Positions 32,779 through 44,210 of a stretch of 64,000 nt of DNA are shown piece by piece. Made by a program: the position numbers and the translations under genes. Below the pieces are notes generated by a model that did no database searches, had not been told where the DNA came from, and was given only the letters and a program-made list of their open reading frames with translations. The DNA lies in NCBI GenBank assembly GCA_004026145.2, contig CP034975.1, positions 23,102,111 through 23,166,110 on the forward strand, written 5' to 3'. This DNA comes from Takifugu bimaculatus. Its lineage: Eukaryota > Chordata > Actinopteri > Tetraodontiformes > Tetraodontidae. How positions within the stretch are numbered: position 1 is the first letter of the stretch; each line of letters begins with the position of its first letter.

Positions 32779-34429
32779 GAATAGAAATAATCTTTCTTAA
32801 CTAAAATAAATCTTTTCTCTTCTTACATATTGTCCTTTGTGTTTACATGGCTTCTTGCAAAAGGCATAACTTTTGCACAGATCTCTCCAGGGTGCTGTTT
32901 GTTGTCTGCAACTTCACACGACGTAGTTCCACTGGAATCAGGGAAAGTTTGTACTATTCTTCCCATGATCCACATGTTTCGTGGGGATGAACTGTCCACT
33001 ACTAGCACCACATCTCCAGGTTCAAAGTTCCCTTTTTGTCTCGTCCACTTCTGGCGTTCCTGTAGGAGGGGTAAGTATTCACGAGTCCACCTACGCCAGA
33101 ATAAATCCGCAAGATACTGTACCTGCCTCCAACGCTTTCTTGCGTGTAGGTCGTCCTTGTTGAAGATTCCTGGTGGCATGTTGGGCTGGGTCTTCATCAA
33201 CAGCAGATGGTTGGGAGCCAGAGGTTCAATGTCGCAGGGATCATCTGACACACTTGTTATGGGTCGGCCATTTATTATACTTTCAACCTCACAAAGAAGG
33301 GTTTGAAGACTGTCGTCTGTGAGGGTCTGTTCCTTTAGCAGAGCGCCGAGAATCCTACGCACTGTGCGTATTTGCCGCTCCCATATTCCTCCTTGATGTG
33401 AGGCAGCTGGACTATTGAAAATCCATTTGATGCCCCTCTCTTGCATTGTCTTCTCCATCTCTGATTGGTCCAGGTTTTTTACAGCTTCTCTCAATTCCTT
33501 CTCGGCACAAACAAAATTGGTGCCATTGTCGGAACGCATTATGGAGATCTGTCCTCTGCTACTTATGAAACGACGAAGGACATTGATACAAGCACTTGTG
33601 TCAAGACTATCTGCCACCTCGATATGCACAGATGGTGAGGCAGGTAAACATAACACCGTACCTTTTAACAGTGCTCCGACCCCGTTTCACTTCAAATGGG
33701 CCGAAGTAATCAATTCCAACGTTGGTAAACGGCGGTTTGTCTGGTAAAAGACGATCTTCCAGCAGAGGTGCCATTTTTTGTTCTCCAACTTGTCCTCGAA
33801 GTCTTCTGCAGACCGTGCATTTAGATATGATCTTCCTGATGGCTGAGGTTGCTTGAGGGATCCAAAACCTTTGTCTCAACTGCGATAACATGTAGTTGCG
33901 CCCAGAGTGACCGATCTTCTCATGGATTTCATTCAGTATGAGAATTGCAACTCTGGAGTGTTTGGAGAGCATCACAGAATGTTTGGTCTCAGCTGGCATG
34001 GCCGCTCTGTTCAGCCGTCCTCCTACTCTCAGGAAGCCATCTTGCAACATGGGATCGAGCCTGTACACCTGGCTGCTTTTCTTGACAGGCTTATTGCTGC
34101 AGAGAGCTCTAAGTTGCTCAGGAAAGCATTGACTTTGGCTGTCCCGGATGATTTCCGCCTCTGCTGTCATCAGCTGCTCAAAGGTAACAGATCTCTTTTC
34201 CATAGTACTTCTGTACCTTTCCATGTTCTGTTGCACGATCACCTTCTGCTTCTCTGGATCCTTTTCGGATTGACTGGTCTCACTTAGAAACTCTTTCCCT
34301 TTGTTTTTCAGGTGGATCAACAACTTTCTAACTTCCATAATCCATGCAACCGCCCTCTTCAACCGGTTCCAACTGTCGTAGTATTGAAGTAATTTGGACA
34401 TACGGTCAAACCTTTTCATCAATTGTGAT

Positions 34430-34807
34430 TCAGATTCAGATTCAGATCCTTTATTGTCCCACACAGGGAAATTTACAGTGCAACAACAGCAGCAAGAGCA
34501 CTCAGAGAAAAATAAGATAAAATCAAATAGAACAGGATTTGGAATATACAAAGAGGATGTATATTTACAATAATCCAGATAAATGGATACTCGGCCTCTG
34601 TGTACCTGTACATAGTACAGAGGGTGAATACAATATACATATCAGAATATATAATATTCAGATTGTGTTAGCGGGTGTTATGTTTATTGTGCAGTCTGAC
34701 AGCAGCCGGCAGGAAAGATCTGCGATACCTCTCCTTCACACAGCGAGGGTGGAGCAGCCGCTCACTGAAGGAGCTGCCCAGTGCTGTCAGGGTGTCCTGT
34801 AGGGGGT
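34430..34807. mobile_element. Non-autonomous insertion inside BEL/Pao fragment A
   Basis: BEL/Pao copy B reads aattgtgatggtgtttactg without a break (about 45734), while copy A has 378 extra bases at this point. The insert begins (ATTCAG)n, then TCCTTTATTGTCCCACACAGGG, and includes a conserved-looking end (gaaggagctgcccagtgctg). No clear target duplication. Confidence 0.7.
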
Positions 34808-35639
34808 GGTGTTTACTGTGATGGTTTTAACCTCTGGATCATTCTGCAAGTTCTGATTCATGTTTTCTGGCTGTAAAAGGAACTGTGGGCCATTTATCCA
34901 GTCTCTATCTTGCATCAAGCTTCTAGCTTTCAGACCCCTGGTCGCCTTGTCAGCCGGGTTCTGTGACGTCCTGACACACCTCCACTGCGATGGTTTAGTG
35001 GCCTCTCGTATGAGTGTAATCCTGTTTGCCACGAAGGTCTTGTAGCGGGCAGTCTCGCTGTCTATGTATTTCAGGACTGTTGTGCTGTCAGTCCAGGGCC
35101 CAGTATTTCAAAACTCCAAATCCAGATCAAAATGATCCGGATTTGTAAATCCCCCTATCCTGGTCTGTGGATCATAATAATCTATCCCTAGTTTTTCAAA
35201 ACCTTGCAGGATAGGATCGAAATGATCCTGATCCATCTGGATAGGGATTTCCAAATCTGTCCCTCCCACTGGATCATTGCCAGGAAACAGGAATTGATGT
35301 GTTTAAAAACAAAATAAAGCGCCATGTGTCAAACTAAAAGTCACATTTTATTTAAAGATTTTACCACTATCTACTTAGATGTCAATGTTATAACTTTAAA
35401 ATAGTAACTCATGTTACAATAAATCAATATAATTTTCAACAAATCAATCCTGAATATTTTATTAAAAAAACAAAATCAAAATTTCAAAAACAATATACGT
35501 ACCATGACTTTTTACTCGTGAAATCAAACTGTATTATGTTGAAATTGTCCCATTCTTTATGAAAAATACAAATTAACCATGGCACTTCTGACTGCTCTCC
35601 CAGCTGGTTCGTCAGTTTGATGTGGTTGTGGTGCCTCTA

Positions 35640-36591
35640 TCAGACCTTCTGGAAGTGGAATGTCGTCCTCCTCCATGGGCACTCTTCTTTTTGTGCTATA
35701 TTGTGCAACACAATACATGCACAAATAATATTGCAGGCTTCTTTGGGCTCCACTCGGAGATAATTAAGGCAGGCAAATCTCTGTTTAAGTATACCATTGA
35801 TGTGCTCAATTGTCCCCCTTGTAGATGTATGAGCATAGTTGAAATTTTGTTGTGAGTTGCTTGTGACTGTTGCAAAAGGTGTCATCAGCCAATGAAGAAG
35901 AGGATAACCACTGTCACCAAGGAGGATTCCGTCTGGAGTGTTTTGTTGAAACCGGTGGTATATGTGGCTTTCTCTTAAAATCCGAGAATCGTGTACAGAC
36001 CCCGGCCATCGTACAACACAATTTATTATCTGGAGGTCAGCATTCCCAATCAACTGCACATTTATACTATGGCGCCCCTTCCTGTTTACAAATTCCCACT
36101 CTCTTTCATGAGGGGCTTGAATGTGTATATGTGTGCAGTCTATCACACCAATAGTGTTCGGCATTCCTGCTATGGAAAAGAACTGTTTTTTTGTTTTGTG
36201 AAATTTCTTCATTTTCAGGAAATTTCCCATACTCATTTAATAAACTTGAAAGAGCTCTTGCCACAGAATGCACCACACATCCCACTGTTGATTTTGTGAC
36301 TCCAATGCTATCTGCAATAACTTCAAAAAACGATCCACTTGCAAAAAAACGAAGAGCAATCAACACCTGTTCCTCCACAGTCGAGGCATGGCTCCTCACT
36401 GTTGGTCTTTGAAGATGAGGGCGAAGAACATCACATAAATAAATAATATCCTGTGTTCCGAAACGATATCTTGAATAAAGTTGTTCATCAGAGTACTGCA
36501 GAAGTAAATTTGGTCGTTCGGTATATTGCCGAGGCTTGTATTGCCTCTGACGTTGTCGCATCACATGCACTAGCGCTGTCATTTTGCTCAA
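35640..36591 (-). pseudogene. Harbinger (HARBI1-like) transposase, one apparent frameshift
   Basis: The N-terminal frame 36591-36106 holds the helical DNA-binding part (QRPTVRSHAS, VLIALRFFASGSF, GVTKSTV). The C-terminal frame 36236-35640 holds the DDE_4 catalytic core: GVIDCTHIHI (first Asp), LLGDSGYPL (second Asp) and RGTIEHINGILKQRF (Glu). The frames meet at a T7 run (36186-36192), so a single homopolymer indel separates them. All three catalytic acids are present. Length is close to a normal HARBI1-type transposase. Confidence 0.8.
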
Positions 36592-36705
36592 TCTATTTGC
36601 TACTTACCCCTTTTTAGCCAATCCCATGTCCCACCACACCTGATTTTAACGATCCCTCATGGTAGTATAAAGAGCCAGCCTGGGTGTGACTTGCAATCAG
36701 ACAAC

Positions 36706-37368
36706 ATGGAGGGCAAGACCGAAGGAGGTCACTTCTCTGCGACTGAAACAAATGCACTGCTTGAAGGTGTGGGTGAAAATTATCATGTGCTATTTGGCAA
36801 TTTCAGCTGTCCTGGACAAAGCGGCTCAAATGCCAAAACAAAAAATGAAATATGGGAGAAGATAACAGAACTGGTTAATGCCACCGGTGGAGGCCAACGC
36901 AGATCTGTGGATCAGATGGAAAAATCTCAAACAATAAGCTACTAACGTGGTGAGTTTACTGGTTCTGGATATTATTGGTGGAGCAGATTCTTAAGCTTTA
37001 CATGGGATTGTACCCTGTGATGTGGGAGAGTCTATTGGCTCCCAGGGGCCACTCAATCTGTCCAGCGATGGGACAAGCACCCTTACCTTTGTTGAGTCAG
37101 ATCAACCTGAACTGTCCACCAGCCAGACCTTGACCCAAGCTGCTGATGTGGTGAGGGTTACACCATCACACAACCACCACCCTTGACGTGCCGGAGCAAA
37201 AGGCCAAAGAGTCATACACAGGATCATGCCTACTTAAAGCTGCTGAAAGTTGAAAAAGAGCGAACGCAACAACAGCTTGTCCTCACCAATGAACGGATTA
37301 ATTTAACAAAATTGAAACAAGAACTGGTGAAACTGCAAATTAAATTGCTTGAAAAACAATTAATGTGA
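36706..37368 (+). pseudogene. Harbinger-associated Myb/SANT-like DNA-binding protein, split frames
   Basis: Begins with ATGGAGGGC at about 36706 and has FSATETNALLEGV and KNEIWEKITELVNA, typical of the Myb/SANT-like accessory protein. The frame ends at 36945 after VDQMEKSQ, where the family would continue with a WxxN helix. A basic and coiled-coil C-terminus reappears at 37183-37368 (LLKVEKERTQQQLVL..KLQIKLLEKQL). A splice or small indels could link them. It probably helped the transposase bind DNA and enter the nucleus. Confidence 0.6.
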
Positions 37369-37818
37369 ATCACTTTACAGAAAAGTTATTTATTTTGTGA
37401 TGGAATTCTGAGAGCAAGTTTTCAGTTCTTTTTTTATTTTAACAGTCATATTTTTGTTACAATAAATACTGTCTTGCACAATGTATATGTTTATTTTGGT
37501 ACATCACTTGAAGCATAGTAGTCCCTTTTATATGTAATGTAAAATTACACAAGTATTTGTGTGACACACATGCTAACAAAATGCTTTAAAATGACAAGAC
37601 TGTTGTGATCAACTATAATTTTTAGTTTTTGAAGTCACATTGTGAAGAGAATGACTCAAAATAACTGTCTTCGAGACAACATTTGTAAGAAATTACTATT
37701 TTTTTCATACACAGGATCATTTCCAAATCCACCTCTGAGGTTGGATCATTATCATCTTGATTTTCAGGATCAAAATGATCCGGATTTTTGACCAAAGTTC
37801 TGAAATACCCAAATGTGG

Positions 37819-38249
37819 CAAAAATCCGGATTTTTTTAGAACATTCTAGTTTTAGCAATTTGCCCTCACACAATCATTTCACTGTCAGGATCAGGCATGA
37901 AATAGGATGATTCACTTTGAGTTCAAAGGTCAAAAGATTGTGAAATTTTGTGTGTGTGTGTTGGAACTTACATCACATTAATCCATTAGCATGCAGGAGT
38001 ACCTGGACTTGGCCATGCACAGCAATCATTTACAGAAGGCAGAGTACTGGCAGTGTGCAACTGAGCTGTATCTGAAACTAAAAGAAATTACTCAGCTATG
38101 ATTGAAAAGACATTAGAAAGGTGTAACTTGTACACAAAGTGTCTTAATTTGTCACCCGCAGCATCATTATTTTAAAGTGGGAAATATGAATAAACATAAT
38201 GCGTAGTAATGAGTATGGATTTCCTTATTTTTTTTAAATAGATAAAATT
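37819..38249. other. Unassigned sequence right of Harbinger
   Basis: No gene seen. It does not resume the BEL/Pao sequence interrupted on the left, so a deletion or rearrangement accompanied or followed insertion. Confidence 0.4.
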
Positions 38250-38503
38250 GCAGACACATGAACGAAGGGAGGTCTTCAATCACACACATAACCTGGCTTA
38301 TGCAAGTGCAAACAGTAATTAAAACAGTAATTAAATACATCAACAACCAGAACTCAATAAATAGAACACTAACATTGAAAGTTGCAAAAGATAACATTTA
38401 CAACGAACAAAAACAGGGTTAACACCAACCTGAACCCACAGACACACTGCCACAAAGCATGCTGGGAAATTCCCACACTGACCCTCCCCAACACGCTACA
38501 TTA
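38250..38503 (-). mobile_element. Internal fragment of the CCGTAATTTCCGG element, inverted
   Basis: The reverse complement matches the interior of the element at 46027-46824 (from gtagcgtgttggggagg through gaagac-tccc-ttcg, about 46376-46620). Terminal repeats are missing. Confidence 0.75.
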
Positions 38504-38856
38504 TTGAGGAATAGAGCAACATCTTTCACCATCTTCAGCTGTTTCATTGTCCCGTCCTGAAAGTTAAAATTCAGAATCCACTGAAATATTAATCATTTAT
38601 AAAACAAGTGTCAGTCTTTGCATTAATACCAATATTTTGTACAAGAGGTAGAAATAAATATATTACAACTAAATGCAAATATGAATCTATAAAAGAAGAA
38701 AAAATATACTTGTTTATTTCAGTTGATGTGCAGTTTGTTTGTTACTACATTTTTGAGTCTTTTATATTTCTTCTGAATCTTGAAATGTGAGCAAACAGCT
38801 GGAGGAAGATTATATCATGTGGAACAGAACAAACTAAGTATATCAATCAGCTCCTT

Positions 38857-41800
38857 CTAAAACCTTTCAAGTTGATCAGATTTGTGGAATAAAATAATTT
38901 GTTCAGTGGAAGATTCCAGATCAGATGCCTCCTTCACAGCTGGATCTGGTTCATCTGAAAACACCTCATTGACCAGTTCTGTACCTTCATCATCTTCATC
39001 ACTTCCTTTCTGACCCTGACGAGGCCTCTTCTGTTGTGATTGAGGGCAGAAATCTGAACCAATGAAGAAACAAATCAATACACAGTTTACAATAAATACA
39101 CTGGTTTATATATATGATGTCCTCTTCATATGGAGGAGTTTAAACTTGAATTTAAGGATTAAGAATAGAATAATTCCTGCAAATAAATTTGACTTTAACT
39201 GTAAGAATTAACAAGTTAACAGAAAAAGAGACAAAGGTTAAAAGACTGAACCTCGGTGTTTTCTGTGGCTGTTGGCTGGAGTCTGTTGAGCACCAAATCG
39301 CTCAAACTCGTCTCTGAGACGTCTGACGCCACCTGAGTGAACAGTGTTAAACAGGAGAACATCAGCTCCACTGAGTCTGCTTGTGAGAAGAGGGAGCATT
39401 AATGTCTTACCCTGTTTTGATGCCTCATCTTGTACCTGACTTTCACCTTCTGAAATAAAAACACATTTCAACCAGGTGAAACTACCTGTTGCTCCCAGTT
39501 ACACCAAATATTTGTCTAAGACCACCAACACTTTCAGTTTATTACAATATTCTGAAACAGAAATAAATAGTTTAGACCAAAATGCTGATTAAATCCATAA
39601 AACTATGATTAATGTCAGTAGTTGTTCCTGTAAACATGACTGAGTTCTGAGTTTAGAGTTCAAAGTTTTGTACATCATAATGCAAAAATATACCATAGAA
39701 ATAAAATCTTTGAGTATATCAGACCTGTATTCAGCAGCTTTACCTTTAATAGGAGAAGATGTCAGAGGCAGCTGAGTTTCACCATCTTCAGCTGTTTCAT
39801 TGTCCCCGTCCTGAAAGTTAAAATTCAGAATCCACCGAAATATTAATCATTTATAAAACAAGTGTCAGTCCTACATTTATTCCAATACCTTTACAACATC
39901 GTCTGCAGATCTTTACACATGCCACCACCAGCAGCAGGACGACTGCAGACAGGACAGCAACCAAAACTCCAGGTGAACTTTCACCTGCACAGAAGACCAA
40001 AAGTCACCCAAGGTTCAGCCTTTAAAGCTGTTTCTAGCAGAAACATTCAACTGGTAAAGGGGCAAAAGCTAAAATGGTAAGATGGAAGTGGTGCTAAGCC
40101 CATTTAAGCGCACTCAAAAGTTAAGCTGGGTAAACTGGGAGTAAAGCAACATCAAATCCTACCAGAGTAACAATCCTTTGCAGTGAATTCAGCAGTTTCG
40201 TTGCTCAGGGGGTTGCTCACGCGGCAGCTGTACACTCGTTCATCATGCTTATTGTCCAGAAATATCCTCAACTGAGGGCCCGGCTGGGTGTTTCCATAGA
40301 AGAACCACTCGTACTCAATATCAGGCTGAGGTGCTGAGCACGTCAGCAGTCCAGATAGATTTGAGCTCTTGCTTGAGTTTGTCTCACAGGTGATTGTTGG
40401 TTTAGCAACTTTATCTTTAGGAAGACAGAAAGTTATGATGCATTTGTCACAGTGAGTGGTTTAAACTATTAAAATATAATTACTGAATACAAGGCCATCA
40501 TAAACAGCCAGAGATCAGAGTCAGCAGTAACGGGCAGCAGTACGTTAGGATTTAACGGAATTATTTGAAACATATTCCACAAACTCTCGTGAAAATGATG
40601 AAACAAAAGTGAAAATCTGAACAAAGTGAAGTTCAGCTGCTTCACTCAGTCGTGTTCTACATAAAACTGCTACAAAATGAAACTGCTCAATTATACTTTA
40701 CTGAGGTTCTATCAGAAGATAAATCAGTTGATTTTATTTTAATTTCTACTGCAAATCTTTCACTTTTATTGGCAAAGAAATACTCACCAATAACCTGCAA
40801 AGTATAATAATAGAAATAGGATTTCTCTTGCATGTATAACTGCAATTCATACAATCCGCTGTCTTCAGATCTGAGGTCGGTCAGATGCAGCTCTGCAGAG
40901 TGCCAGTCAAGAGTGGTTCTGTGTTTAAATGGGCCATACACATCTTCTTTTTTGCCATTGAACTCGACCACTTTGTTGTCATCATGCATCCACAGAATGA
41001 CATCAGGCTGCTGCTCCTGGATCTGTGGCTTTAATTTCACCTCCTGACCCTTGAGACCATATTTTATTGACTGTGCAGCAACTAGAAACAGAACAGAGGA
41101 GCGTTAAAATAAAAACAAGGGTTATGGTTGCTCAAGCACCTGAGTTTGGACAAATCCAGAATATTCATCTAGTTTTTATTCCATTTTCATTTCCTCTCAT
41201 CAAATTGTTCAACCACTCAGGACCAGCCGTGGACAACATCACCCACAATCAGTGAGCCTGTTCTGATCCAATAAAACACAGTTCTGGACCAGTAATGTTG
41301 ACGGACAGCAGCTAGCTTTCAAATGAACAATAGCAGGAAAAAAAGTTTGCTGTCAGAAACAACAGATGGAATCTCTAAAACAGCAACTGAAGGGTCACCG
41401 AGAAAATCACATAGCTGCAGCATTAACCAATAAAAGCCGCCATATTGTCTCATAACTGTGGGTGTGAGTGTGCATGAGAACGAGAAAGCGAAAGTGAAAG
41501 TGTCCTCTGTGCAAATATGTCAAATAAAAACATAATATAAATATTTTGTATAAAAGAAATGGAATATCATAGCGGTAACAGCACTGTCATAACAGTGACC
41601 ATCAACAAAGATGAATAATAAGTCGCAAAAGAAGTTAGGAAGTCTCTTAATTCTTATCACAGAAATATTACTACACTCAAACCACAGCGAAATGATATAA
41701 TGGAACTTTTACAACTAAAATAATTTCAGAAAATATGAATGAATCAAATGATTGGTTATTTTCCGAGAGCTCAAACGAGGCATGAATCAGCACAACAATC

Positions 41801-41870
41801 ACCTCCAGAAAGACTCACCGAGGCAGAAGATCACATTCAGGAAAAAAGCCTGGAAAACCCGAGGAGCCAT
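38857..41870 (-). CDS. SLAM/CD2-family-like Ig receptor, array copy 3 (damaged tail)
   Basis: Exons on the minus strand: signal 41819-41870, V-like Ig 40788-41081, C2-like Ig 40163-40414, transmembrane 39889-39984, then tail exons near 39745-39808, 39238-39449 and 38857-39053. The ectodomain and membrane exons join in phase 1 with no stop. The transmembrane exon is shorter than in the other copies and ends in a cysteine-rich CVKICRRCCK, which could be palmitoylated. The first tail exon has one extra C (tgtcccc at about 39802-39806, versus tgtccc in copies 1 and 2), giving a stop within five codons. The cytoplasmic exon found at 11528 in copy 1 is absent. The 39053 exon has lost its donor by deletion and reads to a stop at 38857. 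It may encode a short-tailed receptor. Calling it a pseudogene would need expression data. Confidence 0.7.
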
Positions 41871-42079
41871 TCCAGGAGCACACAATAGCGCAGCAGCATT
41901 CCTTCTCCTACATTGATGACACAAAGTAACTAACGGGTTGATAATTATTTGTCAAGTTGTGACAAGCCTAAACCGCTACGAGCCAGTTAAAACCCAGGTG
42001 AGTGTATATTTAAATTTGTTTCCTTCCTGCCACAGCGAAAGTATCCGCCCTCTCACTTCGCTGCGTTTAATTGATCAGA

Positions 42080-42108
42080 ACCGGAAGTCTCTGATGACCT
42101 ACTTCCTG
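42080..42108 (-). promoter_or_regulatory. ETS-like site pair upstream of SLAM-like gene 3
   Basis: ACCGGAAGT at 42080-42088 and ACTTCCTG at 42101-42108, arranged as in the other two copies. Confidence 0.4.
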
Positions 42109-43464
42109 TTTGAATGCCGGGCGCTTTGGTTTGTTACCAGTCCAGAAGACCCACACGGACGTTACCTCATGCCTAATTAACAAAACTAGTAAATAAATAC
42201 GTTTACATTTGCTGTTGTGGCCCAGCTAAATGAACTTTACACAAAATTCTTTATTCTGACGCACATGTCATTAAGAACACATTTGAGAGCAAATTTTGTC
42301 CCATCTGGTGTATTTGCTTCAAAGGGCAGCATGTACTGCTTCAGCCTGCTGGAATCAGACTTAAATGTCAGCTTGAAGCATGTCCTTCTGTGGGTTCGAC
42401 GTAAATCCTACTGCATCCTAATTTAAAGGTTTCCGCTCAGCTTCTAGAACAAACAACACTTTAAACATGAAATACAGCAACATATTCACATGAGTAAGAG
42501 CAATTTATTAGATGAACCAAAGTTTTCTGCACAGGATGAATCCAATGCCCCCTTCCCTTTTTTTAACTGAGCTCCACACAATGTCATGTCCCACTGTCCT
42601 GCAGCTGGTGGAACCACTGTTGTCCAAGCACAGCAGTCTGGTCAGGGTTTGTTGATCTGCTCCAGTCGCAGCTGAAGTGATGCACTCACTAAAATATTGG
42701 AGATTTCAACACAAGGCGTGTTACCTCGTCTCGTTAATCAGACCACAGTTGGAGATTGAGCTCCACAGCACTTTGTATAAAGCCAGCTTTAAAAATAAGA
42801 AAACAACTATTTTAACAGTAAAACAACTTTTAGGCTGAATTTCCACACTTAAAAACAATCACATATATTATTAGATTAGTAATAACAATAATGCCCAACA
42901 ATCAAATATCAAAGCTTGTGTCTTAAATTTGGAAGAATTGATAATCCTTTGGTGTTTGTGTCTCTCATGAGGAGTTTTCATGCTTCTTTAGATTCAACTC
43001 TCAGATTTCTTCTATAAAATATTTGACTGTAATACCGACAGACATTTGCAGGTTTAACCAACAAAAACACAATATTTCTCTATTGTACAAAACAAATGCA
43101 GAACATAGAGCTTAATTAGCTAAATGTCCTCATACTCTAATAAAACTATCAAATATCTCATGGAACAGTTTTACTGAAGTCCTTAAAAAGGTTAAAAAAT
43201 ATTTGTCAGAAAAAGGGAAAACAGCCCACTGAGATACGTGAGTGATGAATATACTTAAAGTCAAAGCTGCTTTTGTATTGTTCTCAGTTGGCTTCCTGTT
43301 GTCCATCTCTGGGTCTTCAGAGTCTGCAGACCTCTGTCTCAGTCTGCTCCTGCTCCACCCTGTAATCTAGCCCACTCTGTCTTCTCTCTGCTGCTCAGCA
43401 TCATCCAGCACACCTGCTCAAACCTCCTGTCTGGCACATCACTCTTGGTGTTGTGCTCCTGCCT

Positions 43465-43507
43465 GTCTCTGTCCCCGTCCCCGTCCCTGTCCCCGTCCCT
43501 GTCCCGG
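43465..43507. repeat. GTCCCT/GTCCCC minisatellite, unit 3
   Basis: Shortest of the three tracts (about seven units), with the same 80-base deletion on its right side as unit 2. Confidence 0.85.
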
Positions 43508-43823
43508 TTCTCTGTGGATTATCACACTGTGGAATAACTTCCTGGATTACTTGAATGCTGCATCTTGTTGTGGACCTGAGCTGATTTCTAAAAAAATAAG
43601 ATCTCCTGCTGGGTTCCTCCATTATTGCATCTTGGTGCCGTTTCTACCTGCAACACTCGGATCATCTTATCTGCATTTGTTGTTCTGATGATGCATTCAT
43701 TCACATTCTAGACTTGTTCTTTGTCATCATGATCGCTTGTAATTTCTTTTTATTCTTCTTCTTCTGAAGAAACTGTTGGTCTGGTTCCCTCCTCTGGTTC
43801 TGACTGGGATGACTGGAAATGAC

Positions 43824-44053
43824 TCACGAAACAGCACCAGTATGAAATGACGTCAAGTTTATCTGAATGTCTGATTTATCAGCTTCTCCAGAACTGTTGT
43901 CAACTGATTTATCAGCTTCTGTAGAACTGTTGTCAACTGATTGATCAGCTTCTGTAGAACTTGTGTCCGGTTCTTTAATGACCTGAGCTGAGCCGACTTC
44001 TCTGTCTTCACCAGCTGAATGAATAAACTGCACTTTGTTTTCCTTCTCTGATG
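43824..44053 (-). pseudogene. Orphan terminal SLAM-like exon without an upstream gene
   Basis: Third copy of the ASEKENK exon, phase 1 with a good acceptor and three SSTEADQSVDN-type repeats, same long end as at 31713. The receptor exons that should precede it on the minus strand (above 44.2 kb) are absent. BEL/Pao sequence is there instead. It looks like the remnant of a fourth gene. Confidence 0.55.
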
Positions 44054-44210
44054 CTGAAAGAAACAGAAATATGATGCAACTCAGAATTCTCAAAAGAATC
44101 AAGATATTTTAAATCATTCAACAAATAGGGTTCGAAATCCTAAAAACATCTATATTGAGGGCCAAAGATTTATTTTCTAAAATAAAGATGCAAAAGAAAA
44201 CTAAAGATGA

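Larger units (their letters stand above)
32334..35094 (-). mobile_element. BEL/Pao LTR retrotransposon fragment A
   Basis: Minus-strand pol end: RNase H C-terminal part (RITLIREATKPSQW, ADKATRGLK near 34950), integrase zinc-binding region (HSGRNYML, CTVCRRLRGQ), integrase core (VGIDYFGP; MRSDNGTNF; WERQIRTVRRIL) and a C-terminal DUF5641-like part (GDVVLVVD). It ends at a stop at 32823, followed by a purine tract and an LTR-like TG..CA block (32334-32778). Unit 1 has the empty site at 20703. The 5' side is lost at the Harbinger junction, and a 378-base repeat interrupts it at 34430. This copy is defective. Confidence 0.85.
35095..37818. mobile_element. Harbinger/PIF-like DNA transposon with two genes
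   Basis: Imperfect terminal inverted repeats (left CAGTATTTCAAAACT near 35100; right AGTTCTGAAATACCC near 37795-37812) flank a minus-strand DDE transposase and a plus-strand Myb/SANT-like gene. This is the typical two-gene Harbinger layout. Subterminal GGATCATT/GATCCGGAT words recur at both ends. The target duplication (three bases in this superfamily) is not evident because the right flank does not return to the BEL/Pao sequence. Confidence 0.8.
38518..44205 (-). repeat. Array unit 3 (segmental duplicate)
   Basis: Paralogous to units 1 and 2 from a truncated exon 6 copy (38518-38558) to aaaactaaag at about 44205, where BEL/Pao fragment B follows directly. The flank 41871-43823 holds no convincing gene. 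Confidence 0.8.

Noticed and set aside
32830..33306. Plus-strand frames over BEL/Pao integrase
   Set aside because: Antisense shadows of the integrase, repeated identically over copy B for the same reason.
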